From RHKX01 sp046330285 (GTDB lineage: Bacteria; Actinomycetota; Thermoleophilia; Solirubrobacterales; 70-9): a stretch of DNA of 64,000 nt. Positions 41,645 to 51,055 of the stretch are shown here, piece after piece. Below the pieces are notes generated by a model. That model saw only the letters and a program-made list of their open reading frames with translations. It was not told where the DNA came from and made no database searches. The stretch lies in the NCBI GenBank assembly GCA_046330285.1, contig JAXLSX010000001.1, forward strand, positions 1 through 64,000, read 5' to 3'. Numbering within the stretch: position 1 is the first letter of the stretch; each line of letters opens with the position of its first letter. Both the position numbers and the translations under genes were made by a program.

Positions 41645-44029
41645 CTAGCGCCTTCTCTTCTTCTTCTTCATGACGACCTTGAAGGTGTCGGTGGCCGCGG
41701 TGGCGTCGGGGTTGCCGGCCGCGTCCGTGGCGAAGACGGTGAAGGTGTGCCGGCCCTTCTTCAGCTTCGTCAGCTTCAAGGGTGAGGCGCACGGTGCCGG
41801 AGCGGCGGCGTCGAGCCTGCAGGTGAAGGTCGAGCCGCCCTCGGTGGCCGTGAAGGCGTAGGTCGCCTTCGCCGTCTTCTTCCGACCCTTGAGCTTGATC
41901 TTGTCCTTCGGCTTCGTCGTGATCGCAGTGTCGGGGGGTGTGGTGTCGGGAGGCGGAGGCTCGGTGACGAGAGCGACCGCCGAGAGCTCTGATGTCCCGG
42001 CGGCGCCGGTCGCGGTTGCGGTGAGGCGCCGGCCGGCGCTCTGCGACGGATAGGTCGTCGTCCAGTCGCCGCCCGCGTCCGCCGTCGCCTGCACCAGGAA
42101 GCCCTCCACCTCGCCCGGTGAATCGACTGTCTTCGTGAAGATCCGGACTACTGAGTTGGGGGCGGCCGTCCCGGATGCCGTCGTCGGCGACGCATCGGCG
42201 ATGACCGGTGCCTGGATACCGCCATTCGGGCCGCCGGCGGCGTTGCCCGCGCCGTCGTCGCCAAGGTCGATGAAGATGTCCTCGTTGGCGGAGCCGTGGT
42301 TGCGGAGGATCTGGTTGCCACTGCTCGTCACCGCGGCGCTCGCATTCGTCACTCGGATCGCCGCCGCCGGGATGTTCGCCACACCCTGAGCGGTGTTGAC
42401 GATCTCGTTCTCGTCGGCAGCCGTGTTCCCGCCGATCAAGTTGTCGTCGGCATCGCCGATCAGCAGGATCCCGTTGACGAGCGGGGTCGGCGTTCCGTCG
42501 GTTTCGGCGCCGACGGTGTTGCCGACCACTTCGTTCTGGTCGCCGGCAATGACGATCCCCGTGTTGAAGGTGGGCGGCGCAGTGCTGTGCAGGTTGGACA
42601 CGACGTTCCCCTCGCCGACGCCGGCCCCTCCGATCAGGTTGCCCGTGGCGCTGTTGTTGACGAGGATCCCGTTGCGGCCCGAGCTGACGGCGTTGCCGTC
42701 GGCGTCCTCGCCGATCACATTCCCCTGAACGACGAAGCCCGGCGCCGGGGTGTTCACGAGCTGGATCGCCGCGCTCGCAGTACCGCTGCCGACGAAGTTC
42801 CCGATCACCTCTCCGCTGCCGCTGAGGGTCACGGGGGCCGCCGAAGAGGCGGACGAACCGATCTCGTTGTTACGGATCGACAGGCCGGTGGCGCCGGCTT
42901 CGCTCCCGATCGACTGGATCTGGTTCCGAGCGGCGAGTGCCGCCCCGCCGATCGTCACGTCGGTGGCGTTGCCGACGTTGATCCCGCCGTTGTTCGGGAT
43001 GGCATCCGTTCCGACGACGTTGCCGGCGACCTTCACATCCTGAGCTGCGATCTCGCCGTCCCCCGATTCGCCGCCGAGATCGATGCCCGTTCCGCTCGCC
43101 GGATTGCCGGCACCCGTCAGCCCGGCGCCGACGATCGTGTTGCACAACCCGTCACACTCGGCGGTGTTCTCGAAGCCGCCCGCCGCCGCGCCGATCTCGG
43201 TGCCGGTGGCCTGGTCGTCGGGGCTCGGGACCGAGTTCCCGGTCACCTCGATCGCGTCACCGTTGGCGGCCGCTCCCTCGCCGGTCCGGGCGAACGAGCC
43301 GTCCGGCGCGAGGCCGAACCAGTTCCCGTTGATCAGGGTGTCGTCGGCGCCGAGCACGTCGACGCCGGTTCCCTGCCGGGCGAACAGGTTTCGCTGGTCG
43401 CGGAGCGGGCCACCGATCTCTGCTCCGGTTACGTCCTCGAGCAGCACGGCGGTGCCGGGCGGAGCCTGCTTGGCGCCGGAGACGTCGAGTCCGAACCAGC
43501 TTCCGGCCAGCACGAAGTCGGCGCCCGGGAGGGTGCTGGCGACGTGGACGACGTGAATCGCGACCGCTGCATTGCTGAAGGCGAGCCCCTTGATCGCGAC
43601 TTCGCCGTCGGAGTCGACGGTCACGCCGGTGCTGAGGCGGACGCACGGATTCAGCGGGACGTCGGGTGAGGGCAGACAGTCGCCGCCGTCGATCGTCAGC
43701 GGATGGGTGATCGTCGGCAGGGTTCCGCCGATCACGCCGTTCGAGTTCCTGTCAAAGACGAAGTCATCGGGATCGGATGGCGAGTCAGACCCCCCTTTGA
43801 AGAAGATCTTGTCGGCGGCTGTGGTTGCGTTCGCCTCCTCGATCGCCGCCCGCAGACTGCAATCGGTGTCGGCCGTTGCGTCGCTGTCGCAGGTCCCGTT
43901 GATCGACAGATCGGACCCGGTGCCGATCGAGTCGACGCTGAACGTCGCCGCCTCGGCGCCCGCGACGGGCAACGCAGAGGTGACGAGGCACAGGAGGAGG
44001 GCACGGCGGGCGGTCTGGGCGTATCGCAT
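41645..44029 (-). CDS. Secreted CSLREA-domain parallel beta-helix protein
   Basis: A 794-residue exported protein. The signal peptide (RRALLLCLVTSALPVAGAEA) is followed by a CSLREA-type motif (DCSLRAAIEEANA). Residues about 100-620 repeat I-x-G-N-x-V/W-x-G and N-x-I-x-G units (VTGNSVPSP, VAGNVVGTD, ILRNHGSANEDIFIDLGDD), forming a right-handed beta-helix. An Ig-like module with CRLDAAAPAPCASP precedes a strongly basic tail (VVMKKKKRRR). ATG 44029 is the better start; 44047 adds six residues. It may bind or cut polysaccharide, but no catalytic residues could be identified. It is divergent from the metzincin gene. Confidence 0.82.
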   Translation of the reverse strand: MRYAQTARRALLLCLVTSALPVAGAEAATFSVDSIGTGSDLSINGTCDSDATADTDCSLRAAIEEANATTAADKIFFKGGSDSPSDPDDFVFDRNSNGVIGGTLPTITHPLTIDGGDCLPSPDVPLNPCVRLSTGVTVDSDGEVAIKGLAFSNAAVAIHVVHVASTLPGADFVLAGSWFGLDVSGAKQAPPGTAVLLEDVTGAEIGGPLRDQRNLFARQGTGVDVLGADDTLINGNWFGLAPDGSFARTGEGAAANGDAIEVTGNSVPSPDDQATGTEIGAAAGGFENTAECDGLCNTIVGAGLTGAGNPASGTGIDLGGESGDGEIAAQDVKVAGNVVGTDAIPNNGGINVGNATDVTIGGAALAARNQIQSIGSEAGATGLSIRNNEIGSSASSAAPVTLSGSGEVIGNFVGSGTASAAIQLVNTPAPGFVVQGNVIGEDADGNAVSSGRNGILVNNSATGNLIGGAGVGEGNVVSNLHSTAPPTFNTGIVIAGDQNEVVGNTVGAETDGTPTPLVNGILLIGDADDNLIGGNTAADENEIVNTAQGVANIPAAAIRVTNASAAVTSSGNQILRNHGSANEDIFIDLGDDGAGNAAGGPNGGIQAPVIADASPTTASGTAAPNSVVRIFTKTVDSPGEVEGFLVQATADAGGDWTTTYPSQSAGRRLTATATGAAGTSELSAVALVTEPPPPDTTPPDTAITTKPKDKIKLKGRKKTAKATYAFTATEGGSTFTCRLDAAAPAPCASPLKLTKLKKGRHTFTVFATDAAGNPDATAATDTFKVVMKKKKRRR

Positions 44030-44138
44030 ACCCCCGAACCTAGGCACGCGAATGCGAAGCCGGTATGCGTGGAAACACCCGATCGACCGGCTTCGCCCGA
44101 CCGGCGTGGCGTCCCCGGCGATCGACTACCTTGTGCGC

Positions 44139-45152
44139 ATGTTGAGGGGAAGGGGGATTCGGGTCGTCGGCGCCGCCATAGCGGCGCTTCTGGCGTTCGC
44201 GCTCCTCGCGTCCGCCGCGACCGCCGCGCGCGACTCCGACCGGGACGGCCTCCCCGACCGCTGGGAGCAGAAGCCAAAGCGCGGCAAGAAGCCGGCGGGG
44301 CCACTCAAGAACCTGAGGAAGCTCGGTGCCCGCCCCGATCACCGCGACGTCTTCGTCGAGGTCGACTACGCGAACGGCTTCGACCGCTCGAACGTATCCT
44401 GCGGCGACCTCGACGGCCTCGTCGACGCCTTCGCGGGCGCGCCGCTGACGAACCCCGATGGCAAGGGCGGTATCCGGCTCCACATCGACGCCGGGTTCAA
44501 GTGCCCGTCCCGGAGCTACTCGTTCGGCGGCTCGTCGCGCTTTCAGGCGTCGACGCCGTGCGCGAACCCGAACGACATCGGCAACACACTCGCCATCGAC
44601 CGGCTCAAGGTCTTCCACATCGCCGGCGTCGTCGGGCCGGGGGCGCTGTGCGGGGCCGAGGGCATCGCCACCAGCTCCGACTTCATGCTCAACGGCCAGT
44701 TCGGATTCGGTCACGTCTTCATGCACGAGCTCGGACACGTCTTCGGCCTCGACCACGGCAACATCAACAGCTTCAGCGTCATGTCGCAGGGCCTGCTCAA
44801 GGTGCCGACGCAGGAGCCGATCCTCGACTTCAACCGCTATCCGATTAGCGCTCTGAACGAGGCGAGTCTCTCCGAGGCCGACGGCTACCAGTCGACGCCC
44901 GCGGGCGAGGCCTACATCGCCCGCTTCTACGGCACCCACTACTGCGGCGGGCTCAGCGCTCAGGGCCCCGCCAACGCCGATATCGACTGGGACTGCGACG
45001 GCGCACCCTTCTGGATGCCGCCGCTGTCGCAGTACATCGATCCGGGCACCGTCTCCCACGACATCGACGGCAACGGTGTCATCGGCACGATTCCCGCCGC
45101 CCCGGCGGAGTGGCCGCTCGTGCAACTGGGCAACGGCCGGATCGGCGGCTGA
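44139..45152 (+). CDS. Secreted metzincin-type zinc metalloprotease
   Basis: A 337-residue exported protein. A signal peptide (VVGAAIAALLAFALLASAAT) is followed by a calcium-binding D-x-D-x-D-G motif (RDSDRDGLPDRWE). The catalytic motif HELGHVFGLDH supplies three zinc-binding His (196, 200, 206) and Glu197, and SVMSQG near 215 supplies the Met-turn, so the metzincin signature is complete. Cys residues at about 88, 122, 141 and 171 may form disulfides. A second acidic motif (DIDGNGVIG) lies near the C-terminus. The ATG at 44139 was chosen for the signal peptide. Substrate unknown. Confidence 0.85.
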   Translation: MLRGRGIRVVGAAIAALLAFALLASAATAARDSDRDGLPDRWEQKPKRGKKPAGPLKNLRKLGARPDHRDVFVEVDYANGFDRSNVSCGDLDGLVDAFAGAPLTNPDGKGGIRLHIDAGFKCPSRSYSFGGSSRFQASTPCANPNDIGNTLAIDRLKVFHIAGVVGPGALCGAEGIATSSDFMLNGQFGFGHVFMHELGHVFGLDHGNINSFSVMSQGLLKVPTQEPILDFNRYPISALNEASLSEADGYQSTPAGEAYIARFYGTHYCGGLSAQGPANADIDWDCDGAPFWMPPLSQYIDPGTVSHDIDGNGVIGTIPAAPAEWPLVQLGNGRIGG

Positions 45153-45157
45153 GCGGC

Positions 45158-45180
45158 GCGCGCCCGGTCGCCGGGCGCGC
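45158..45180. terminator. Strong GC hairpin between convergent genes
   Basis: GCGCGCCCGG (45158-45167) and CCGGGCGCGC (45171-45180) form a perfect 10-bp stem around TCG. It fills the gap between the metzincin and carboxylase stop codons and touches the latter. It probably ends transcription from both sides. Confidence 0.65.
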
Positions 45181-46937
45181 TACTCGATAGTGGCGATCGG
45201 CTCGCCGGCGTTGATCGAAGCGCCGACTTCGACGGCGAGCGAGGTGACCTTGCCCGACTTGTGGGCGGTGATCTCGTTCTCCATCTTCATCGCCTCGATG
45301 ACGACGAGGAGGGCGCCCTCTTCGACCTCGTCGCCCTCGGCGACCTCGACCTTGAAGATGCTGCCCTGGAGCGGAGCGACGACGTCGTTGCCCGAAGCGG
45401 CTGCACCTCCGGCCTTGCGCTCCCGCCTCGGCGGACGCTTGCCGGCGGGCGCCGCGGCGCCGTTGCCGCCGAGCCCGGCGCCGATGACCTTGACCGGGTA
45501 GAGCCGTCCGCCGACCTCGACCTTGTACTCGCGCTCGGTCGTCTCGGCCTCGTCGTCGCCCTCCGGCGGGGCGGCGGGATCGCCGGTCGGCAGGTTCTTG
45601 ATCCAGTCCTTGTCCTCGAGGAGGTCGCGGCAGGTCTCGCCCTTCGCCCATTGCTCGGTCGCGAGGATCGTCTCGTGGAAGGGGATCAGCGTCGTCAGGC
45701 CCTCGATCTTGTACTCGCCGAGCGCCCGGATCATCCGCCGCGTCGCGTGCTCGCGGTCGACGTCCCAGGTGATCAGCTTCGCGACCATCGGGTCGTAGAG
45801 CGGGGTCACCTCGCCGCCCTCTTCGAGACCGGAGTCGACGCGGACGCCCGGACCGGACGGCTCGAGGTACTTGCCGACCTTGCCGGGCGCGGGGGCGAAC
45901 TTCTTGTGGGCGGCCTCGGCGTTGATGCGGCACTCGATCGCGTGGCCGCGCATCTCCATCTCGTCCTGGGAGATCGAGAGGCGCTCGCCGGCCGCGATCC
46001 GGATCTGCTCGCGGACGATGTCGATGCCGGTGACCATCTCCGTCACGCAGTGCTCGACCTGGACGCGGGTGTTCATCTCGAGGAAGAAGTACTCCTCGCC
46101 GACCTGCATGCCCTCGACGGTGCCGGCGCCGCGGTAGTCGACGGCCTCGGCGGCGTCGGTCGCGATCTTTCCGATCCGCTCGCGCATCTCCTCGTCGACG
46201 TGCGGTGCGGGCGCCTCCTCGATCAGCTTCTGGTGGCGGCGCTGGATCGAGCAGTCGCGCTCGCCGAGGTGGATGACGTTGCCGTGGGAGTCGGCGAGTA
46301 CCTGGACCTCGACGTGGCGCGGGTCCTCGAGGTAGCGCTCGAGGTAGACGGTGTCGTCGCCGAAGAACTTCTCACCCTCGCGCGCGGCGCCCTCGAAGGC
46401 GTCGGCGAGGTCGTCGGGCGTCAAGGCCACGCGGAAACCCTTGCCGCCACCGCCGCCCGCCGCCTTGCAGGCGATCGGGAAGCCGATGTCGGCGGCCAGC
46501 TTGGCGGCGTCCTCGACGGTCTCGGACGGCTCCGTCGCGCCGGGGACGATCGGCACCCCGGCCTTCTGCATGATCTCGCGGGCTCGCGTCTTCGACCCCA
46601 TCGCGTCGATCGCGTCGGCGGGTGGGCCGATCCAGGTGATGTCGGTCTCGCCGATCGCGCGAGCGAAGGGCGCGTTCTCAGCGAGGAAGCCGTAGCCGGG
46701 GTGGATCCCCTGCGCGCCCGACTCGGCGGCGACCTCGAGGATCTTCTCGATGTTCAGGTAGCTCTCGGCGGGGACCGCGGGGCCGAGCAGGTAGGCCTCG
46801 TCGGCTTCGCGAACGTGGCGGGCATCGCGGTCGGCCTCGGAGTAGACGGCGACGGCGCCGATGCCCATCTCCTTGAGCGTGCGGATGACGCGGATCGCGA
46901 TCTCGCCGCGGTTGGCGATCAGAACTTTCTCGAACAT
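45180..46937 (-). CDS. accA3: Acyl-CoA carboxylase alpha chain (biotin carboxylase plus BCCP)
   Basis: A 585-residue fusion. Residues 1-450 form the biotin carboxylase: MFEKVLIANRGEIAIRVIRT, HPGYGFLAENA, KAAGGGGGKGFRV (ATP loop), YLERYLEDPRHVEVQVLAD, and MNTRVQVEHCVTEMVTGID. A Pro/Lys-rich linker leads to a biotinyl domain with Lys551 in EAMKMENE. This matches actinobacterial AccA3/AccBC proteins, which make carboxybiotin for acetyl- or propionyl-CoA carboxylases; the carboxyltransferase beta subunit is not in the window. The final TIE sequence abuts a terminator hairpin. Confidence 0.94.
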   Translation of the reverse strand: MFEKVLIANRGEIAIRVIRTLKEMGIGAVAVYSEADRDARHVREADEAYLLGPAVPAESYLNIEKILEVAAESGAQGIHPGYGFLAENAPFARAIGETDITWIGPPADAIDAMGSKTRAREIMQKAGVPIVPGATEPSETVEDAAKLAADIGFPIACKAAGGGGGKGFRVALTPDDLADAFEGAAREGEKFFGDDTVYLERYLEDPRHVEVQVLADSHGNVIHLGERDCSIQRRHQKLIEEAPAPHVDEEMRERIGKIATDAAEAVDYRGAGTVEGMQVGEEYFFLEMNTRVQVEHCVTEMVTGIDIVREQIRIAAGERLSISQDEMEMRGHAIECRINAEAAHKKFAPAPGKVGKYLEPSGPGVRVDSGLEEGGEVTPLYDPMVAKLITWDVDREHATRRMIRALGEYKIEGLTTLIPFHETILATEQWAKGETCRDLLEDKDWIKNLPTGDPAAPPEGDDEAETTEREYKVEVGGRLYPVKVIGAGLGGNGAAAPAGKRPPRRERKAGGAAASGNDVVAPLQGSIFKVEVAEGDEVEEGALLVVIEAMKMENEITAHKSGKVTSLAVEVGASINAGEPIATIE

Positions 46938-47001
46938 GCGGCCGGGGAGGATAGTTGACTCCGATCGGATCCTCCGCTTCGCGGCGGGTCCGATCCTCAG
47001 G

Positions 47002-47271
47002 TCAACCCTTCGTCTGGTCTCCGGGCCAGAAGCCGGTCGCGCGCTCGAACCCGACGGCGCCGCCGCGGCGGACCAAGGCCTGGACGACCTTGATGATCAC
47101 GCCGCTCACCGCGGCGGAGATCAGGACCTCCGTCCAGGTCGCGTCGCGATCGTCGGGATCGGAGGGGTCCTCGTCGGCGAAGGCCGCCCAGACCTTCTCG
47201 AATGCCTTCTTGCTGAGGATGCCGGCGAGCAGGCCGACGACGAGGGCGAATGGCTTGTAGATCAGCTTCAT
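47002..47271 (-). CDS. DUF4235 membrane protein
   Basis: An 89-residue protein with two hydrophobic segments (KPFALVVGLLAGILSKKAFE and VLISAAVSGVIIKVVQALVR). The LYKP-like IYKPFALVVGLLAG start and the R-GG-A between the end of helix 2 and the tail match DUF4235, a common actinobacterial membrane family of unknown function. ATG 47271 has GGAG upstream. It lies 10 nt after the purA stop and is probably co-transcribed. Confidence 0.85.
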   Translation of the reverse strand: MKLIYKPFALVVGLLAGILSKKAFEKVWAAFADEDPSDPDDRDATWTEVLISAAVSGVIIKVVQALVRRGGAVGFERATGFWPGDQTKG

Positions 47272-47281
47272 GAGACTCCGT

Positions 47282-48589
47282 TCAGGCGGCTTCGAGAACC
47301 GCTTCCTCCTCATCGGATACCCAGATCACCTGGTCCCTACCGGGACCGACCCCGACGACGGTGACCGGGACGCCGATGAAGTCGGCGATGAAGTCGAGGT
47401 AGTCGCGGGCGGCCTGCGGCAGATCCTCGAGGCTGCGGGCGCCGGTGATGTCCTCATCCCAGCCCGGCAGCTCCTCGTACTCGGCGCGGGCGCGGTGCAG
47501 GACCGACTGGTGGTAGGGGAACTGGTCGAAGGTGGCGCCCTCGGGATGGCGGTAGCGCACCGCGACGCCGATCGGCCCGATCCCGGTCAGCACGTCGAGC
47601 TTGGTGATCACGAGCCCCGTCATCCCGTTCAGCCGCGCCGCGTAGCGGAGCGCGACCAGGTCGAGCCAGCCGCAGCGCCGCGGCCGTCCGGTGGTCGTCC
47701 CGAACTCGCCGCCGTTCTCGCGCAGCCGCTCGCCGGTCTCGTCCTCGAGCTCGCTCGGGAACGGGCCGGAGCCGACGCGCGTCGTGTAGGCCTTGGTGAT
47801 TCCCCAGACGTCGTCGATGTCGGTCGGCCCGACCCCGGCGCCGACGCAGGCCGCACCGGCGATCGGGTTCGAGGAGGTGACGAACGGATAGGTGCCGTGA
47901 TCGAGGTCGAGCAGAGCGCCCTGCGCGCCCTCGAACAGGACCGAGTGGCCGGCGTCGAGCTCGTCCCAGCAGAGCCGCGCGGTATCGGCGATGTAGTGCT
48001 CGAGGCGATGGCCGTAGGTGACGTACTCCTCGGTCATCGAGTGGAGGTCGAGCTCGGGATCCTTGGCGTGCGGGCGCAGGAGCTGCCGCTTCGGCTCCAT
48101 CGCGGCCATGATCTTCTTCCGCAGGATCTTCTCGTCGAGCAGGTCCTGGACCCGGATCCCGAGGCGGGCGGACTTGTCCGCGTAGGCGGGCCCGATACCG
48201 CGCTTCGTCGTGCCGATCTTGCTCGAGCCGAGGCGGGCCTCACCCGCCGTGTCGAGGAGCACGTGGTAGGGCATGATCATGTGCGCGTTCGCCGAGATCC
48301 GCAGGTTCGCGGCCGGGACGCCGCGGCGCTTCAGGCCCTCGATCTCGTCGGTGAGGATCTTCGGGTCGATGACGACGCCGTTGCCGATCGCGCACAGTGT
48401 CCCCTCGTGGAGGATCCCCGACGGGATCAGGTGGAGCTTGAACTCCTCGTCGCCGCGGACGATCGTGTGACCGGCGTTGTTGCCGCCCTGGAAGCGAACG
48501 ACGACGTCCGCCCGCTCGGCGAGCAGGTCCGTCACCTTTCCCTTTCCCTCGTCACCCCACTGGGCGCCGACGATCACCAATCCCGGCAT
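47282..48589 (-). CDS. purA: Adenylosuccinate synthetase
   Basis: A 435-residue enzyme that joins aspartate to IMP using GTP in the first committed step to AMP. Visible motifs: VIVGAQWGDEGKGKVTDLLAERAD (catalytic Asp and GTP loop), FQGGNNAGHTIV (catalytic His), GIGPAYADKSARLGIR, LFEGAQGALLDLDHGTYPFVTSSNP and GRPRRCGWLDLVALRYA. Length and order are normal. It follows the helicase-loader gene by 10 nt on the same strand. Confidence 0.97.
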   Translation of the reverse strand: MPGLVIVGAQWGDEGKGKVTDLLAERADVVVRFQGGNNAGHTIVRGDEEFKLHLIPSGILHEGTLCAIGNGVVIDPKILTDEIEGLKRRGVPAANLRISANAHMIMPYHVLLDTAGEARLGSSKIGTTKRGIGPAYADKSARLGIRVQDLLDEKILRKKIMAAMEPKRQLLRPHAKDPELDLHSMTEEYVTYGHRLEHYIADTARLCWDELDAGHSVLFEGAQGALLDLDHGTYPFVTSSNPIAGAACVGAGVGPTDIDDVWGITKAYTTRVGSGPFPSELEDETGERLRENGGEFGTTTGRPRRCGWLDLVALRYAARLNGMTGLVITKLDVLTGIGPIGVAVRYRHPEGATFDQFPYHQSVLHRARAEYEELPGWDEDITGARSLEDLPQAARDYLDFIADFIGVPVTVVGVGPGRDQVIWVSDEEEAVLEAA

Positions 48590-48599
48590 GTCGAGGCGA

Positions 48600-49484
48600 T
48601 TATGAAGGTTGGGCGGGACCCGTACCGGGCGCCATCTCGACCCGGCGGTCCTGGCCGAACAGGGGCAGCGGGTTGCCGTCGCACATCTCGACCAGCCGCG
48701 AGACGGTCCGCGAGCCGACCTGCTCGGTCAGCTCCGGCTCCTCGAGGTTGGTCGTGAAGACGATCGAGCGCTCGTCGTTGTAGCGGCGGTCGACGATCGC
48801 GTAGAGCTGCTCGAGGACCCAGTCGGTGCTGCGCTCGGCGCCGAGGTCGTCGAGGTGGAGGAGGTCGACGTTGACGAGCCGGTCGAAGAACGCGAGGTAG
48901 CCGTCCTCCCCGCCCTCGGCGTCGAAGGTCTGCCGGATCCGCGCGAGCAGCGCCGGGGTCGAGTAGATCGCCACGGTCCGCCCGGCGTCGATCGCCGCCT
49001 TCGAGGCGAGCATCGCCAGCGTGGTCTTGCCGGTTCCCGGCCCGCCCATCAGCCAGAGTCCGTGACCGGCGTCGAGTTGCTCTTCGATCGTCTCGCAGTA
49101 GCGGCGCACCGCCCCGACGGTCGCGCTCAGCCCCGGCTGACGCGCCATGTCGGAGACCGGCGGGCGCTCGAAGGACACGCCCCGGTAGCGCTTCGGCAGC
49201 GAGCTCTTGAGCCCGCTCGAGCGGGCACGCTCGATCCGCCGCTGCCGGCAGTCGCAGGGACGGGCGGTGTCCTCGTCGTCGATCAGCCAGCCGGAGCCGT
49301 CGCAAACACCGAGCGGGCAGGTCGCCCGCGCGGTGACGTCGCCGGCCGGATCGGGCACCGCCACCGGACCGGTGGCGCCCGCCCGCGGCAGGACCGACGC
49401 GAGCGGATCACGCTCGGCGGGCTGCTCCGGCAGGGCCGCCCGCAGGCCCCCGAGCGGTCCGCGCTTCGGCTCGTCCGCGCTCAC
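48600..49484 (-). CDS. DnaC/DnaI-like replicative helicase loader (AAA+ ATPase)
   Basis: A 294-residue protein. An N-terminal zinc-binding region has Cys56, Cys61, Cys77 and Cys79 (CPLGVC and CDCRQ), as in DnaI/DnaC-type loaders. The AAA+ core has Walker A GGPGTGKTT (147-155), Walker B LLHLDDLGAE, sensor-type text IVFTTNLEEPEL and an Arg-rich SRTVSRLVEMC region that fits the arginine finger. The GTG/ATG overlap with dnaB (4 nt) supports a role in loading DnaB at origins. Most studied actinobacteria lack this type of loader, so its presence is notable. Confidence 0.85.
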   Translation of the reverse strand: MSADEPKRGPLGGLRAALPEQPAERDPLASVLPRAGATGPVAVPDPAGDVTARATCPLGVCDGSGWLIDDEDTARPCDCRQRRIERARSSGLKSSLPKRYRGVSFERPPVSDMARQPGLSATVGAVRRYCETIEEQLDAGHGLWLMGGPGTGKTTLAMLASKAAIDAGRTVAIYSTPALLARIRQTFDAEGGEDGYLAFFDRLVNVDLLHLDDLGAERSTDWVLEQLYAIVDRRYNDERSIVFTTNLEEPELTEQVGSRTVSRLVEMCDGNPLPLFGQDRRVEMAPGTGPAQPS

Positions 49485-50905
49485 GCGGCCTCACCGGGCT
49501 CGGCCTCGGGAGCACCGGAGTAGGCGGCCGAGCTCGCGAGGTTCGCGAACTTCGGGAACTGATCCTGGAAGGCGAGCGGCACGGTGCCGATCGGGCCGTT
49601 GCGGTGCTTGGCGATGATCAGGTCGGCCTCGCCGGGTCGCTCGCTCTCGTGGTTGTAGTACTCGTCGCGGTAGATGAACGAGACGATGTCGGCGTCCTGC
49701 TCGATCGATCCCGACTCGCGCAGGTCGCTGAGGATCGGCACCTTGTCGGGACGCTGCTCGGGAGCACGGGAGAGCTGCGAGATCCCGATCACCGGGACCT
49801 CGAGCTCGCGGGCGAGGATCTTGAGCCCGCGGCTCATCTGCCCGACCTGCTCGACGCGGCCGGCGCGCGGATCGTCGCTCCGCATCAGCTGGATGTAGTC
49901 GACGATCACGAGTCCGAGCCCACCCTGCTGGGAGTGCAGCCGCCGGCATTTGGCCCGGAGGTCGAGCATGCTCAGGTCGGAGGAGTCGTCGATGAAGAGC
50001 GGCGTCTCGGCGAGCTCGTTGCAGGCCTTCAGGACCTTGTTCCAATCCTTGTGGACGTTGCCCTTGCGCAACCGGTCGGAAGGGACGCGGGCACGGGAGG
50101 CGATGAAACGGTGTGCGAGCTCGGTCTCGGACATCTCGAGCGAGAAGAAGGCGACCGGGCGCTTCGTCTTCCAGGCGACGTTCTCGGCGATGTTGCAGAC
50201 CAGGCTCGACTTGCCCATGGCCGGGCGGGCGGCGAGGACGATCAGGTTGCCGGGCTGAAAGCCGCCGGTGATCTCGTCGAGCTTCTTGAAGCCTGACGGC
50301 GTGCCGGTCATCTGCGTCTCGCCGCTGGCCAGCTTGTCGAGCTTGTTGAGCTCGAGATCGAGGATCTCCTCGAGCGAGCTGAAGTCGCCGGCCTGCTCGG
50401 CCCGGGCGACGTTGAACAGCATCACCTCCGCCTGCTCGACTAGGTCCTGCGGCTCGCCCTCGCGGCCCTGGACCGACTGCTGGATCCGCTGGGCGGCCCC
50501 GAGCAGGCGCCGCAGCATCGAGTTCTGCTTGACGATCTGCGCGTAGTGGCCGGCGTTGCCCGGCACCGGCGTCGTCGCCGCGAGCGAGTTGATGACCTCC
50601 TGCCCGCCGACCTCCTCGAGCTTGCCCTGGCTCCGCAGGAGCTCGGCGACGGTCAGCGCGTCGACCGGCTCGTTGCGCTCGTAGAGGTCGTGGATCGCGC
50701 CGTAGATCGTTCCGTGGCGGCCGCGGTAGAAGTCCTCGGCCCGGAGGCGGGCCTCGCCCATGACCGGGTCGATGGCGGCCTCGGAGACCATCATCGCGCC
50801 GAGGACCGACTCCTCCGCCTCGAGGTTGTGCGGCTGCAGGAGCGGGGCCGGGCCGCCGTTCATGTCGCCGTCGATCATGCCGATCTCACTCGCTTCCATC
50901 GCCAC
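49481..50905 (-). CDS. dnaB: Replicative DNA helicase
   Basis: A 474-residue helicase that unwinds DNA ahead of the replication fork as a hexamer. The N-terminal DnaB domain (PHNLEAEESVLGAMM) is followed by the RecA-like motor: Walker A AARPAMGKSS, AFFSLEMSETELAHR, VIVDYIQLM (Walker B) and ISQLSRAPEQR, with SDLRESGSIEQDADIV as motif H4. No intein interrupts it, although dnaB is a frequent intein site. It is followed by the helicase-loader gene in a 4-nt overlap. Confidence 0.97.
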   Translation of the reverse strand: MAMEASEIGMIDGDMNGGPAPLLQPHNLEAEESVLGAMMVSEAAIDPVMGEARLRAEDFYRGRHGTIYGAIHDLYERNEPVDALTVAELLRSQGKLEEVGGQEVINSLAATTPVPGNAGHYAQIVKQNSMLRRLLGAAQRIQQSVQGREGEPQDLVEQAEVMLFNVARAEQAGDFSSLEEILDLELNKLDKLASGETQMTGTPSGFKKLDEITGGFQPGNLIVLAARPAMGKSSLVCNIAENVAWKTKRPVAFFSLEMSETELAHRFIASRARVPSDRLRKGNVHKDWNKVLKACNELAETPLFIDDSSDLSMLDLRAKCRRLHSQQGGLGLVIVDYIQLMRSDDPRAGRVEQVGQMSRGLKILARELEVPVIGISQLSRAPEQRPDKVPILSDLRESGSIEQDADIVSFIYRDEYYNHESERPGEADLIIAKHRNGPIGTVPLAFQDQFPKFANLASSAAYSGAPEAEPGEAA

Positions 50906-51055
50906 TCCGAGACAAGCACACGCGGCGGCGTGACGCGATCGCTGAAGGGCCTATTTACGGGAAAGAGACGAAGGCGCGCGGCAATCGGCACGGACGGCGC
51001 AGTTCGCGCGCAACGCGACACCCGCCACCGGGCGACGAACCGGGCGAGGAAGCGC

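Noticed and set aside
46938..47001. Riboswitch or leader RNA in the accA3-DUF4235 gap
   Set aside because: The gap is only 64 bp and shows no conserved motif.
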